From the NCBI GenBank assembly GCA_009801015.1, contig VHZZ01000096.1, positions 57,336 through 102,928 of the forward strand: a stretch of DNA of 45,593 nucleotides, given 5' to 3'. Origin of the DNA: Silene noctiflora. Lineage: Eukaryota > Streptophyta > Magnoliopsida > Caryophyllales > Caryophyllaceae. Of the stretch, positions 22,010-34,399 are shown piece after piece. Within the stretch, counting starts at the first letter, position 1; each line of letters begins with the position of its first letter. The notes below the pieces were generated by a model, which was given only the letters and a program-made list of their open reading frames with translations, had not been told where the DNA came from and did no database searches. The translations under genes and the position numbers were made by a program.

Positions 22010-23405
22010 AAATTTGTAACCCTCAAAATTTGCTCGTGTAAATTGATTATTATTAACTCAATAATGATTCTATTGTCACTTGTAATACTTGACTTGACTC
22101 TATGAATAATTTTGTAATTTTAAATGAGTGCTTATTTACGCAGTATGTATTTTACTCATACACTTTTGACTACTATTTTAACTCTCATTTCCTATTTCAT
22201 CTTACAAAAGTAACAAGAGGTGAGAAGGTAGGTTGTAGTAATTGGAAAATTGTAAAGGTACATTCTAGAATAATTCAAAAACAACAATTCAAGTGGCGGA
22301 AGGAAAGGGTACACAATAACTACCGACACATATATCTTTGAGCAAGATCATGACCTTTCTTTACTGCTACCAAAAAAAATAAAAAAGTGGTGGAAGGAAA
22401 AGTGTTTTTTTTTTTTGGGCAACGGGTGAAAGGAAAAGTTGGGAAAGTTAATAAAGGAATGGAGGAGGGAAGGAAAAGAACACGTGAAGTTGGAGTTGGA
22501 CTCGACAATCTGTTAGCAATAAGAAAGCCCTAGTTCATCAATTTAATGTCGAAACATGGTAACTAATTTGTTTGTAGCTTGTGTAGGATTGATTATGAGA
22601 GGTATAAATGTATAATTATGGTTGATGCTATTGAGGTTCTAACTTTAACTCGTGGTTGTTCTAGCTTCACCAAAATCGATTGATGTTTGTCATCTTAGAG
22701 TTCATGAAGACTATGATAATGGTTAAATAACGTTATTTTATTGTTGAATATGATAATTTAGGTCATATGTGGAAATTTTAAATTGGTGATTATGGATAAG
22801 GTGCGTTTGCTTGTATTACTGGAGATAAACAAATTTCAAAATAATTAGGTCATCCTAATCGGCATGCGAACACCCAATTAGGCGAGCGCTGACGCTTGAC
22901 GGGTGACTCTTGTTCTCATGTCTAACGAATTGTGTTGCCAAATGCCAATGCTCCGAGGGTTCCCTTTTTCGAAATATTATGTTTCGTTGCCAGTCTTTCA
23001 TTATCACTAGTTTAAAAATAATATTTTTTGGTAATTTTTATTTACTTTTACATATCTCAATAGAGATGAACCTCTTCGCTGTTCCTAGACGAGACCATTC
23101 TGCCAGTCTAGGCACGGCAAGAGGGATGGTCCGTGCTACTCATTACCTATCAACCTTGGTTGCTAGCGTAAAAAATTATCGCCCCACAAAGTCACCACTA
23201 CGGACAATCAACATTTCATATTTGAATTACGCTGGTTATCGAGCACCGAGCGCCCAAATCAAAATTCTAGAATTAAACAGAAATTCACCTGCACATACTA
23301 ACATTGTCTGATTATCAGACAGTAGGATTACAGGTTAACAAAATGCTGTGAAATATAACCATACCTAACATAGCTATGTCCTACTTCCTCTTTATCAACC
23401 TGCCG
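22010..23405. other. Spacer between the two PP2A copies, no gene recognised
   Basis: This stretch has no counterpart next to copy B and no convincing gene. The 133-aa ORF at 22910-23311 has no recognisable motif and low-complexity hydrophobic runs. GC content rises locally at about 22860-22960 and 23060-23180, which may be remnants of an inserted element. Confidence 0.45.
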
Positions 23406-23409
23406 CAAT

Positions 23410-24748
23410 GAAATCGGGAAACAAAGACTATATAAGACCCTTAACAGCCATCATCTACAACTCTACAATAGATAACACAACAGAGTAACCGAGAAACTTA
23501 CATAACCTAAACCGGACACTTCCTAAATATATATGTAGATACATATAATCAGATACGTTCCTTGAAGACATCATGAGTACAGAAGGATCAATATTCAAAT
23601 TGAATGAATAGATGAGGAGAAAAAGGAGCGAAACCAAAATAATAAAAAACTTACAGTGAAGAGACCCCAAAAAATCTGCCAATAGGTTCTAAAACTAAAC
23701 TTCCTGATTTTAACAAATCAACACGTCAGCAAACAACCGCTTTTCTTCTCCAGTAAGGCCTTTGGAATCTGATGTGGTGCCCACAGAGTAAGTACTGCTA
23801 GTGATCGGGACCAGAATCCTCAAGGCAGCATGGTGGGGGTCTTCAGTGAGTTGACCTTCTGCTCATCTGATGCCTGTGTTGTGAACGGACTTGTATCCTG
23901 CAAGACAAAAAGATTCTATGAAGCATTTGGATTTTGGATACCTGGACTCGGGTACCAGGTTCGGACACAGGTAAATATCCAAGCATCGGAAGTCGGTATG
24001 CATACTTTTTAGACAAGGTGGGGAATTTTGAAATGAGGCTACAGATGCTGGACCGTGAGGACACATTTTCTAAACAAATAACATGGTTACAATTTGAAAT
24101 ATTTGGTAGTTTAAGATACAATGGAGAATTGTTTGAGACTTGAGGCTCGAAATCAATAAATATCAAACTAAATGCTTCAGACAATCAGACACCATTTCTT
24201 CCACTACTTTTATCATGTGTGCCTCCCTTTTCAGCTGTTCCAGTATGTCATGAGAGTAGAGAGGGCCAGGTCATATCCCATTACCCAAATATTCAAATGT
24301 TGTGTACTCGTGTGGTTTCTGCATTGTGTCCCAAAACTGAGGAGTAAAAGTATCAAAGATTCTTTTTTTGGTGGCAATGGAAGTTACAGCCAGCTACTAA
24401 CTTATATACACACAAGGTAAAACCTCGGGTATATGTGATAGCCTAAAAACCACGCACACCATATCATCTCTTTTGTTTTCGTGAAAAGAGAAAGGAGCGG
24501 ACTTCAAAAACAGTAAATGCTGTGAAATATCATTTCTTTTCAATCAAGAAAAAAAATTACTTTTCCACAACTTCAAATATGCCAATGATCTTTCACTTCC
24601 AGACAACTGTTCAAAACTAAGCCATATATCAGCTATATACATTGCCATGATAGTACATAACAAACATACAAATTCATGTGCAACTAATAGAAATACCAAA
24701 ACGCATATAGCCCAGCATCAAGGATTAGAAATTATTACCATATCGAAC
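23410..24748 (-). repeat. Duplicated 3' flank of PP2A B'' copy B
   Basis: Partner of 6270-7717: the same order of conserved blocks, including the 27-base identity at 23801-23827. The copies share text but not frames, so this is probably 3' UTR plus downstream sequence. On the minus strand, TTGCAG just before GATACAAGTCC (near 23897) would serve as a splice acceptor, so a spliced 3' UTR is possible. Confidence 0.65.
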
Positions 24749-25956
24749 TCAAAAGGGCGCCTCTAGAGATTCATCCCAAACTTCAGCACTTCCATTAGAA
24801 GCTTCTTCAACATCCTCTTCCATTGAAAGCCTAATATACTCTCTATGTGCAAATCGGTCCCATTCTGTCAAGGTTGGATTCTCCCTCTCCTGTTCAGAAC
24901 ATAAGAGTGAGTTAACCAACAAGCAAGAACCTACAAGTAATTTTTTTAAACAATAACAAGGAATAAATAACGTTGCTCTACCTGGCGAATAAGGAAAGGA
25001 TCGCGAGTTTCGAATGCCATAAACTTGTTTAGGTTAAAGAGGATGTTGAAAACACTCCCTGAAAGTTTACCCCCTTTCAAATCACGAATTGTAACGAAAC
25101 TCTCATTCTGGAAAGAAAGCATAAACCAAGTCAAAACAATTAAATTGGATTTTTATCACCTGCAAATTGTGAAACATGCACAACTGCTGCAGTCCAACCA
25201 AAAAAAGCACTAGGCATAGGGAAAAAATAAGAGAAATGTTGCTGTTAACTAGTCTAGCTACCTAAGGTGAGTGGGAACCAGCCAGCTTGATTTAAACTCA
25301 CACGGTGCCAAATACAACTTTAAAATAGAAGGGACCAGAATATGGATAACAATATCATAAACATTCCTCTAACCCAATGATATCCCCACAACATTTATAT
25401 GACATATAACCAAGTTAGTCCCGGATATGACTATCTTCTAGAAAATGAATTCCAGCACTGAGTAGAAGGCAAACCTCTGGTTTAATCATGTCGATAATTT
25501 GGCATAAGATATCTTCGAAAACTACAGGCTCCTGAGCCATGCACTCCATACGATGCAACTGCTCCTCGTAAAAGAATTGCATTTCATTCCTTGTGATAAC
25601 TCCATTTCCATCTAAGTCTACGCACTTAAACCTGTGGATAAAATGGAAATCAGAGATCTGCAGAAAGCCAGATAGAAATTGTTTTACAATCATCAGCAAA
25701 ATGAATAAGCTTAAAGGCACGCTCGTATACACGAAATGTCGGCGCGGTAAAATTTCATATAAAAGGGGTAATTATTTTCTCAAAGACACACCAGTATTCA
25801 AGACTGGGTTCCGATGATTTGTCCTCCTCTGCTAGTATGAAGTACACAAAATCTTCATATCCCATCTTGCCTTCAACAGTACTAGTGAACTTTCTTGGAA
25901 CCTGGTATACAACAATAATATCATTTAATAGAAACTACATTAAACACACACACACA

Positions 25957-26004
<48 letters not shown>

Positions 26005-29000
26005 GGGGGCCACTACTACAAAAAATAAAAGTGAAGGATAAAAAATCAGCAACTGAACCAAATACCTGGGAAAATATTCTATCAACAATCCGGTAGGTAA
26101 GTGCATGGTTCCCGTATCTGATAAGGTTCTCCTTGTCAATCAAAAAATCATGGTCTGTATCCAACTCCCAGAACTTGCAATATATCACATAGAAGTGCTC
26201 ATACGAGAAGTACCTAACAATGAATCAGAGATGCAAAAGGGGAAAAATTTGTTAAGAAAATGGGAAAAGGAGTACATAGAGGCGATACAGTTATACAAGG
26301 ATCTACCACCAGATCCTGCAGCGAAGTAGGAGTGATAAAAAAACTCCAACAAGGAAATCAAGTCTCAAAAAGATGGATATGAAGTTAGCCGATACCCCCC
26401 TTCATAACAGCCACACTTGTTCTTCCCTATATAGACTATAAAAGACATCAATTTCACGACTCTTTCATGCTCAAAACTCTTGATTTTGGAATTTCGCATG
26501 AATACCCAATTGTCAGAAGGTGAATTTTACACCCTTTGTTGAGACACATTCGTTACGCTTGTTTTCAATTAGGATTTCATAAAGCAAATCCAAGTTCGGG
26601 TGGGAGCTGGCATGACTTGACTTGAAGGCTAATGGAGAAAAGGTAGACAAGTCCAGTTGAAAACAAATACTCCGAACCCCCTCTCCCAGCCATTGAAAAC
26701 TTTCTACTGACCCTTGAAAACCTACCTCCTACATGCCCCTTCACCCTCCAAACTCTCTCTCCCATCCTCGAGAAACACTGCACCCAGTAGTTTTTGAGGT
26801 TAGGAAAGGGTTTTGAAGGTTTTGGGGGTTTTGGGGGTTTTGGGGGTGGGGATACGTTTTACAGGGCGTATGGGGTTTTTAAAGGGTTGGGGTAGGTATT
26901 CTGGGATGGAGGAGGTTTTCTGAGGGTAGGGGGAGGGTAATAAAATCAATCCAGAAAACTAGGAAAAATATATTATAATAGAAACTTTGTTGAAAACAAT
27001 GAACCATGCCTCGAAAAACCTTGTTTAATGAATAATACCTAAAAAAACCAAGACTGGCCATAAATAACAAAGAGACTCATGAGGTTCTTCTAGAAAGGAT
27101 GACAAAGATAATGCAGAAATATCTTTGAGGACACACGTAAGATACAGGGAGCATCTCTAGTCTCTACCCTATTCCACATGAAACAGAAAATCCACAATCA
27201 TAAGCAACTTTATGGATTAAAAAATTAACATAAAAGTTGTCAAGTGCAACAAAAAATGAGATTACTAGTAAATCAGCTCATATTTTACCTCAGCACTTTA
27301 TTGATATCCTCTTCTTCATCAGCATGTTGCATAGCAGCAATCAAGTTCCCACGCTTCAGCTCCCTGAGAGTAAGTTGACCATTTCCCGCTCTATTAATGT
27401 AGTAGAATATTCTGTATATTACAGTCTCCGCTGTCCAAAAGCAAGAGAATGTTTCAAGATTAAAAGAGTAGCATAAAGAATTGGACATTAAAAACTAAGG
27501 TTATTACATAGCAAAACACTCTAAAGCTTTACAGCAAAAGAAACACACTCAGAGCCCAACCTGGCTTGGATCAGTAACTAGCTTCTTGATTAGATTCCAA
27601 GAAAGAATGCCAGTTAATAGCTATGAATTGAAACCCAACAATTCCTAATCAGGAGGAAAAGAAAACGAAAACAAGCTACACGCTGGTACAAATCATAAGA
27701 TAAAATACAAACAATAGATGCATACCATATCTCTCCTGAAACTCCGGGGTACTTTGCAAAAATTCCAATCCTGGATGGGTGGCCAAAAGTTCTCGAAGTA
27801 TAGGTTTAAAGTCATCCTACGAAAGTAATGGATGAACAGTTAACAGAGCAGGACGAAAAGAGGATGCACTCTGACACCGGAAAAGCCAACTAAAGGAATC
27901 CACTTCAAAACAACTATGAATGTCAACACAACACAAAACATGTAACAAACAAAACCACCGGATATACCTGCGTCAAGAATACGTTGTTTGGCTGCTTCAT
28001 GATGGTAAATATTTGTGTTGCAATGTCCACGGTCAACAGATTATCATTGACCCAGTAATCAACAAATGCATCCCTACAAGATAAACATATCAGTAGAATA
28101 CTTGCATAAAAATCACATGGACCTAATAACCCAACAAAAGCTGACACCAACTAGAAAATGTTAAAAATGGCATGTCCAACTGGAAAATCATGTGGATGTA
28201 TTTTCTATTCCCGTTTCATTAAACAAAAGAATATTCGCTAGCAGTTCCATAGCAAAACAAAAGCACGCGCCATAATTAACTGATTCACCATAAAGCAGTT
28301 ATCCAGTTAATCAACCCCAAAATATGTTAATGATCTAAACTGTGCATTAAAGTTTTTATCCATCCATCAAGCCAGCTACCAAAAGCCTCAGGCTACAGCA
28401 CTATACCAAACAAAGATAAAACAGAGTTTGAATAAGAAACTTTAACAAAGGAAATGCAAAAGCTAAAGAGATTCATCAACCCAAAAACATAATTTTTCCT
28501 ACACCATACCCACAAAGGCCACAAACATCAATAACAGCTCGACCACAATAAACATTAACGGCTCGGTTACAATACAATCAAACCAACAGTCATTTCTCAA
28601 ATCTCATGCAAACAGGCTCTCACTGACAACTTGATACAGCAGATACAGATACAAGAGCACTAACCAAAAAGAACTTATACTTTCATACATTGTAAAACTA
28701 AAAAAGGAGACTGTCAACAAATCAGCGCATTTATAAAGAATATAAACTGCCACATTCTCAATAAAAATTAAAAATTTTACCGGGTGACGAATCCGGCACC
28801 ATTAACATCAATCTTCTGGAAGAGGATAGGAGAGAAAAATGAAGGCAGCTTGCAAATTTCCTTCGTAACAACCTTAAATTCTATTACAAAATGCAAAAAT
28901 GATGTCAGACATGTTTTTAAACTCACAATGACAGAAGATATTCACTATTACGCACCATTCATTTGCAAGCCGTCTGTATGGCCGTAGAAAAATTGATTTA

Positions 29001-31336
29001 TTCTAAACAAACATCGCTCCTTCAATTCCTTGGGAGGTGGACGGCCATTCTGGAAATAGAACTGCAGATGCAAGCTCCCAAAATTACATGCTCGCACAGG
29101 TTGACTAAAAATGGAAAAGAAACTTTGAGCGTGTACAAATGATAATCGACCTGACCACCATGATGCAATATCAAATGAAACTATTCAAACCTGTGGTATC
29201 AACTCTTTCACAGGTTCATTCAGTACTTTAGCAGGGCGTCCAAGAGAAGAAGGCCCTCTTGGTTTCATGATGCGAGGAGAACCTGATGAGCTTCTTGGTG
29301 AAAGTGGAGGTGCACTTCCAGCAGGAAACATGGACGGTATAGAGTTGGTAACAGCAGCATTAGCACTGGAAGCATTTCCAGCAACATTTAAGGGATTCCC
29401 TGTCCTTGCATCATTGACTAATGATTTGACCTGTCATAAATTAGTTTATACGTGTTAAAAGTAACATATTAGTTCTTCAGAGAGCAAGACCAGAATCAGA
29501 TACGCAGGAGAAATGAAATGTACCAAGTACTGAACTAGGCACAAGTAAACATAAAGAGCTGAGATCAATCACAGAGCTGTTAAGCAACTTTTAATTGGAG
29601 TAACCAACTAAGTAGTCCTAGAAGGGCAGAATAAATACGTATGAACAAAGAAATAGTGGCAGCACTCTGGCTCACATTCTCCCTTCATCATTTGCAGTGC
29701 CACTCATTGAGTAAGGTGCTGTCGTGAAATCCACAATATTTAAAATTGCCAAGTAAAGGAAAATAGGCAACTCTTGACAAATCATACTTCTTTTTGAGAA
29801 AGTTTACTTTTAAACAGACAGCTTCACTGGCTGTTCAATAATTGATGGTCATTGTTCCTAATGTAACCATCATTGCATGTGACAATATTGATGTTTAATA
29901 ATTCAGATAACCTGGTTCCAAGTAAAACCGGTCTTAAGCCAACATGAAGCGCTGCTTATAACAGCTGTTCTTGGTAATAATAAAATTTAATAATTTACAG
30001 AACTTCAAGCAAACAGAAGCAAGATGCCTCAAGGCTGACCCCAAAAAATGTTCCTCCAGTAGTTCATTCCTTCTATAGGTTGCATAGTTATCGCACTTGG
30101 CTTGATGAATATCACAGTGTTCCCATAGAACAAAAAGGAATTTCGAGTGAAAGAAAACTGTCAATTGAAATCAATGACGCAAAGACAACTCCATAAACAC
30201 ACATGGATTGTTTAAAGTACTTCCCACTTCCAATTAAACGGTAGTTGAGATCTTTACATAGTTAAAATGCGAAAAGACACTTCATCTTTATCGAATTCAA
30301 TTTAATACAAACTTACGAACCCATCAAATACTTTCCCATTTTACATTACACCACTGGAGAAATAAATTATGCTGGCAATGCAAAATAATAGAAAGACTGT
30401 ACACCACAAGGACAGCAATAAATACATTTATTAGAAAGCACCCTATAATAATTACCTAATAATTCCACAAAGAACATTCAATTAAATACCATCTTCATAG
30501 TAATATTCCTCAACCCCATAATTAATGAACAAATAATCTACACCGCGGGAAACAGGAGTCAAGATCCTCTGTCCCATTTGATGTCCCATCTCCTGTACCA
30601 TGCCATTCTCTCTTTGACACAGCATAGGAAATATAGAAATATACCATATACATGTTTATTTGCTTATATGTCAAAAGCAGAGCGAGTGCGACTGTGGGAC
30701 AGGAGACGGGGCATCATAATGGAATAGAGATCACCACTCAAGAAATAAATATGTTCAAAATGCGCGGAAACAAGAAAGACAACAACTTTACAACGTCCTC
30801 AACCTTATAGCCAACTCAATTTGAAAACGCCTGCAGATACACAACCTATTGTAACGACACTAATCCACGATTCAAATCGCCGTCTACCTAATCACACTAA
30901 ACTACAACAAACCCCTTCAATTCTTAGCTCTTGACGACAAAATCTAACACTTAAACCCCTCTCCCCAATCACATATTCACTGATACGAGATTATTACCTT
31001 ATAACATCCACAATTAATTGAATTAACCACTCAACACATACAAATGAACAACGAAACTCAAACAATACTCCCTCCATCTCATTCATTCGTTTACCTTTGA
31101 TTAAAGCAGAATTAAAATAAACAAATGATTGGGACGGAGGGAGTAACAGTGTAACAGATACGAAAAGCGAAACAAAAAGCAGAAAATAATACCAGACGAT
31201 TAGTATCAGGAAGAGAAAGCCATTGCTCAAAAAGCTCTTGCGCAAGATAAGGTGTTGATTTCAATGCAAATGAAGAAACTTCAGGAAGCTGTAACAATTC
31301 CGCATCTAATGACAACAAATCTCCATTTAAATCCAT
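24749..31336 (-). CDS. PP2A regulatory subunit B''-like protein, copy B (12 exons)
   Basis: Same family and role as copy A. Minus-strand exons: 31193-31336, 29191-29430, 28956-29061, 28781-28880, 27968-28073, 27726-27816, 27289-27430, 26066-26213, 25792-25901, 25475-25631, 24982-25107, 24749-24889. They total 1611 nt (536 aa). Exon sizes match copy A except exon 2, which is one codon shorter near the Ser/Pro-rich segment. The canonical EF loop [12 protein letters not shown] is at 401-412 and [12 protein letters not shown] at 328-339. The first loop region reads [12 protein letters not shown]. Introns are compact, so this copy is probably nearer the ancestral structure. Most of the ~35 residue differences from copy A fall in exons 1-6, whereas exon 10 (EF-hand) encodes identical residues. 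Both copies look functional; which is expressed cannot be told. Confidence 0.94.
25943..25999. repeat. (CA)n(GA)n compound microsatellite
   Basis: About eight CA units run directly into about nineteen GA units in intron 8 of PP2A copy B. Copy A has neither tract at this place. The short ORFs of repeated Ser-Leu or Glu-Arg are artefacts of it. Confidence 0.9.
26798..26938 (+). repeat. G-rich tract with TTTTGGGGG repeats (G-quadruplex candidate)
   Basis: Three consecutive TTTTGGGGG units are followed by TGGGG and, further on, more GGGG and GGG runs. Four G-runs of at least four within about 40 bases fit an intramolecular quadruplex. It lies in intron 7 of PP2A copy B with the G-rich strand as template strand of that gene. 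It is not a plant telomere repeat (TTTAGGG). Confidence 0.7.
31068..31143. mobile_element. Short Stowaway MITE in PP2A copy B intron 1
   Basis: CTCCCTCCATCTCATTCATT on the left and AATGATTGGGACGGAGGGAG on the right form inverted repeats, with TA on both flanks. Only 76 bp long. It lies about 50 bp from exon 1. Confidence 0.85.
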
Positions 31337-31599
31337 TGAATTAACGAAACTTTATACCCAAATTCTGATGAATAACAGCAATCAATCAATGAAATCGACA
31401 ATTGCGAGATCTGGAGAAAACCCTAGCTGGAGAATCGATTGAAGAAGATGAATTGGGGAATTGATAGATCGGAAGATTGGGTGATTTGAGGTATCGAAAT
31501 CCAGGATGGAAGAAAGAGAAAGGGAAAGAGAGAGAGTGAATGAATGTTGAATTGAAAATGTTTTCGAGGGCTGGAAAGTACACGTCAATTCAACAACCA

Positions 31600-32500
31600 T
31601 TAACCATGAATGTCCATTTTTCGTTATATCTCGTGAATAGATCAGGTCATGTCTAGACTCGCTAAAATTGACTCTAACCTGAATAACTCGATTTGGATTT
31701 GATTTTACCTGAAAATTGAATTGACCCAAACTTATGTAAAGTGATCCGAATGTTTATTATCAAAAACGGTTGCTATCACCTAAATAACTTGAAATAACCA
31801 ACTGAAAATAAATCGACCCGACCCGATATTGTCCGAATTCTTGCAAATTTGAAAAACGTAAACCCGGCCCAATTGACCCGTTTGTCAGGTCTACAGTTGT
31901 ATGTCGATTGTGGCCTTGTGGGTTATGGATGGTCATTAAAATGACCTGGTATCAATGGCGGTTGACCCCAATTATAAAGAGCGGAGCTTCTGCCTTTAAG
32001 GTTACAATAATAGGTTTCACTTGTGACGGGTCAAGTATCACTCACATAGTGATCACATGGGTAGATAAGACAAAAGGTACAATGCATAGGAAATCACAAA
32101 TGACTTGTCTTCATCCTCCCATGTGAGTTTTATTTGACCCGTCACAAGCTTGTGACGGATATCGGCCGTCACAAATGAGAATTTGGGTTAAGGTTAAGAG
32201 TTCAATTCTCATGTATTAAATTATAGTCTTCTTGGTAGGCAATTTGCAAACACTATTATAAGTCCTCAAAAAAATCGGGTGGTAATTTATAACGCCAGTG
32301 TAAGTCCTCAAAGAGGTCAGTGTCAATGGGTAAAAGTTAAGCAGAAAATAATAATTATATAAAATGTTTTTTTTTGTTTCCGATTAGTTTTTGTTTATAC
32401 AGAAACTTAATCCCAGTGAAGTAACAATAAAGTAATCCATAGTTAGTTAAAAGAAATTAGCTTAAACACGACTAAGTAAGTACTCACCACTTTGTATGTG
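31600..32500. other. Spacer upstream of PP2A copy B with a small inverted-repeat element
   Basis: No gene is visible. CTTGTGACGGGTCAA (32020-32034) and TTGACCCGTCACAAG (32134-32148) are exact inverted repeats bounding a ~130-bp MITE-like unit. A second, short palindromic pair, TTGTGACGG and CCGTCACAA, follows at about 32150-32175. The rest is AT-rich text without repeats that I can name. Confidence 0.5.
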
Positions 32501-32501
32501 T

Positions 32502-32885
32502 AAGGGTGATAATGAAATGAAACAGCTCATGAGCAACTCGCCTCTCCTCGATCAAATACGGCTTGTGGAAGCTCGGTTCGAGACCTTAACGAGTCAAGTT
32601 GAGCTAAAGTTAGCTAAAGGGTTGTGAGCAACGCAAGTTTGGGTGATTAGATTAGTTAGTATTGCTCTTATTTTATATAGTGAGTATACATTTGTATCAC
32701 CACATCACAGGGTTTCATTAACTCGTCTATATTTTTATATATAATATTCGAATTCTGTTATTGAAAATATCGAAAGAAAAAAACAAATATTTAACAATTA
32801 TAAATAGGTTTAAGTTGGACTCGAGCCCGAGTTTAAGCTCGCAAGCTTGATAATGAGTATAATTTATTTATTTTTATAAGTTCGG
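32502..32885. mobile_element. Diverged hAT-type MITE relic
   Basis: It begins TAAGGGTGATAATGA and shares with the element at 16436-16932 the order TTAACGAGTCAAG, GTGATTA, ATTGCTC, CATTTGTATCAC, TTGAAAATATCG and GCTCGCAAGCTT. The right terminal repeat is not recognisable, so the copy is older or truncated. Confidence 0.55.
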
Positions 32886-33039
32886 TTTAGATCACAATTT
32901 TTAAGATGATTGGACCAGAATTGGAGTTAAAACTAGTCCTTCATAAACTTAAGCAATGATAATTTTTTTTTTTAACTCAACTCCGATCAAGTGTAATTCC
33001 GATCGACATAAGCAATAATAATTAGAGAATTTTGTATAT

Positions 33040-34249
33040 AACCCCCTTTTATGTACAATTTTTTACAAATAACCCCCTTTTAAGTCCATTATTACAAATA
33101 ACCCCCATAAATATCACTTAATCCTAAAAATTACCCCTTAATATTAATTGCGCTAACAATTTTTATAAAACTCGATCTATATACATATTACGACTCAAAC
33201 ATATGTAAAATACCTAAACTACCCCTACTCATAACACTACCCACCAACAAATATCCCCATTTATTTTCTAATCTCACTTAAACGACAAATGCCGGAAGTA
33301 TGGGCCATCGAATGCACTGAGTTTGGAAAAAATCCATTGCGTGTATTTTAAAACGACTTGGTGTTCGACATGGACTTCGTGCGCTGAATGAGCATTCTCT
33401 TCAAAACCTTCATCATCAACTTGTATTTCAGCAGCAATGGACAATGGAGTACTCTTATCAACAATAAAGCCAGTCAGATTTTGAGTTATTTCAGTAGCGA
33501 CGATCTCCGGAGGCATGTCCATATTTAATGCACTCACGTCTTCAAGTGACTTAAATTCTAGTGGTTACCCTATGACATCTAAATTATCTTGCTGGCCATT
33601 TTCACGCATTGGGACATTCCCATCTTCAAATAGTAGAGTTTGACATTGATTTGAGTTGAAAACTGAATCTAGCATTTCATCGAACAAATGTTGTGCACTT
33701 GACGATTGATCCTGATCAACGAAAATAGGTCCTAAAACACAAGTTTGGATTTCATTTGACATAGAATCATTCCCATTGTGTGACTCCAAAGTATCTGAAT
33801 CAACTTGGGAATCATTTTTGTAGACTAGAGGAGACTCATTGTTGAACAATAAAGCGAGCCCAAAATTGAATCTGCCATTTCGTCAAACACCTCATCTGCA
33901 CCACATATAACTTCAAATAATTTTGCCCAGAAAGGAGTGTCGAAATTTGGGTTAAATCGATTGATTTGGGGGTTTATGTTTAGGGTTCATGTTTTGGTTT
34001 GGGGAGTTGTCGATTAAGTATAAATGGATGTGTTTGTTGGTGGATAGTGTTATGAGTAAGGTAGGGGTAGTTTAGGTATGTTACATAAGTTTGAGTCGTA
34101 ATATCGTATATTGATCGGTTTTTATAAAAATCGTTGGCATAATCGACATTGGGAGGTAATTTGTAAGATTAAGTGGTATTTAAGGTGGTAATTTGTAAAA
34201 ATGGACTTAAAAGGGGGTTATTTGTAAAAATGGTACATAAAAGGGGGTT
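33040..34249. mobile_element. Mutator-like element with long terminal inverted repeats
   Basis: The ends 33040-33264 and 34021-34249 are inverted repeats over about 225 bp. Shared landmarks in the same order are AACCCCCTTTTATGTAC, AAATAACCCCCTTTTAAGTC, TTACGACTCAAAC, ACCTAAACTACCCCTA, CATAACACTA and CCACCAACAAA. Long TIRs with a short internal segment are typical of non-autonomous MULEs, including Pack-MULEs that carry host gene pieces. A clean 9-bp target-site duplication was not found. The interior contains the broken gene 33274-33990. Confidence 0.75.
33274..33990 (-). pseudogene. Broken coding segment inside the Mutator-like element
   Basis: On the minus strand an ATG at 33990 opens a frame that becomes coherent protein only after a frameshift near 33960 (readable piece: NPNFDTPFWAKLFEVICGAD). 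A second shift near 33865 leads into the 33849-33565 frame, which ends at a TAA. Reading continues in the same frame to a stop at 33274. The text VFDEMADSILGS near 33880 is echoed by LFDEMLDSVFNS further on, an internal duplication. The protein is acidic and I do not recognise it. It could be a captured host gene or the remnant of an element-encoded accessory protein. Confidence 0.55.
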
Positions 34250-34399
34250 CATGAGATAACATAATAAACCCCTTTTAGTTATATGCACTATAAACCAATG
34301 ACCGAGACAAAAGAGTAATTTACGAATTGGCTGGTAATAAAAGAAGAGCTTAAAAAGAGTAGAAAGAAAATGACCAAACATTGACTCCATTTTCTTCAT

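Noticed and set aside
22910..23311. 133-aa plus-strand ORF in the spacer
   Set aside because: No recognisable domain, no paralogous support, and hydrophobic low-complexity text; insufficient for a gene call.
26818..26850. Telomere-like repeat
   Set aside because: TTTTGGGGG differs from the plant TTTAGGG unit and there are only three copies; treated as a G-rich tract.
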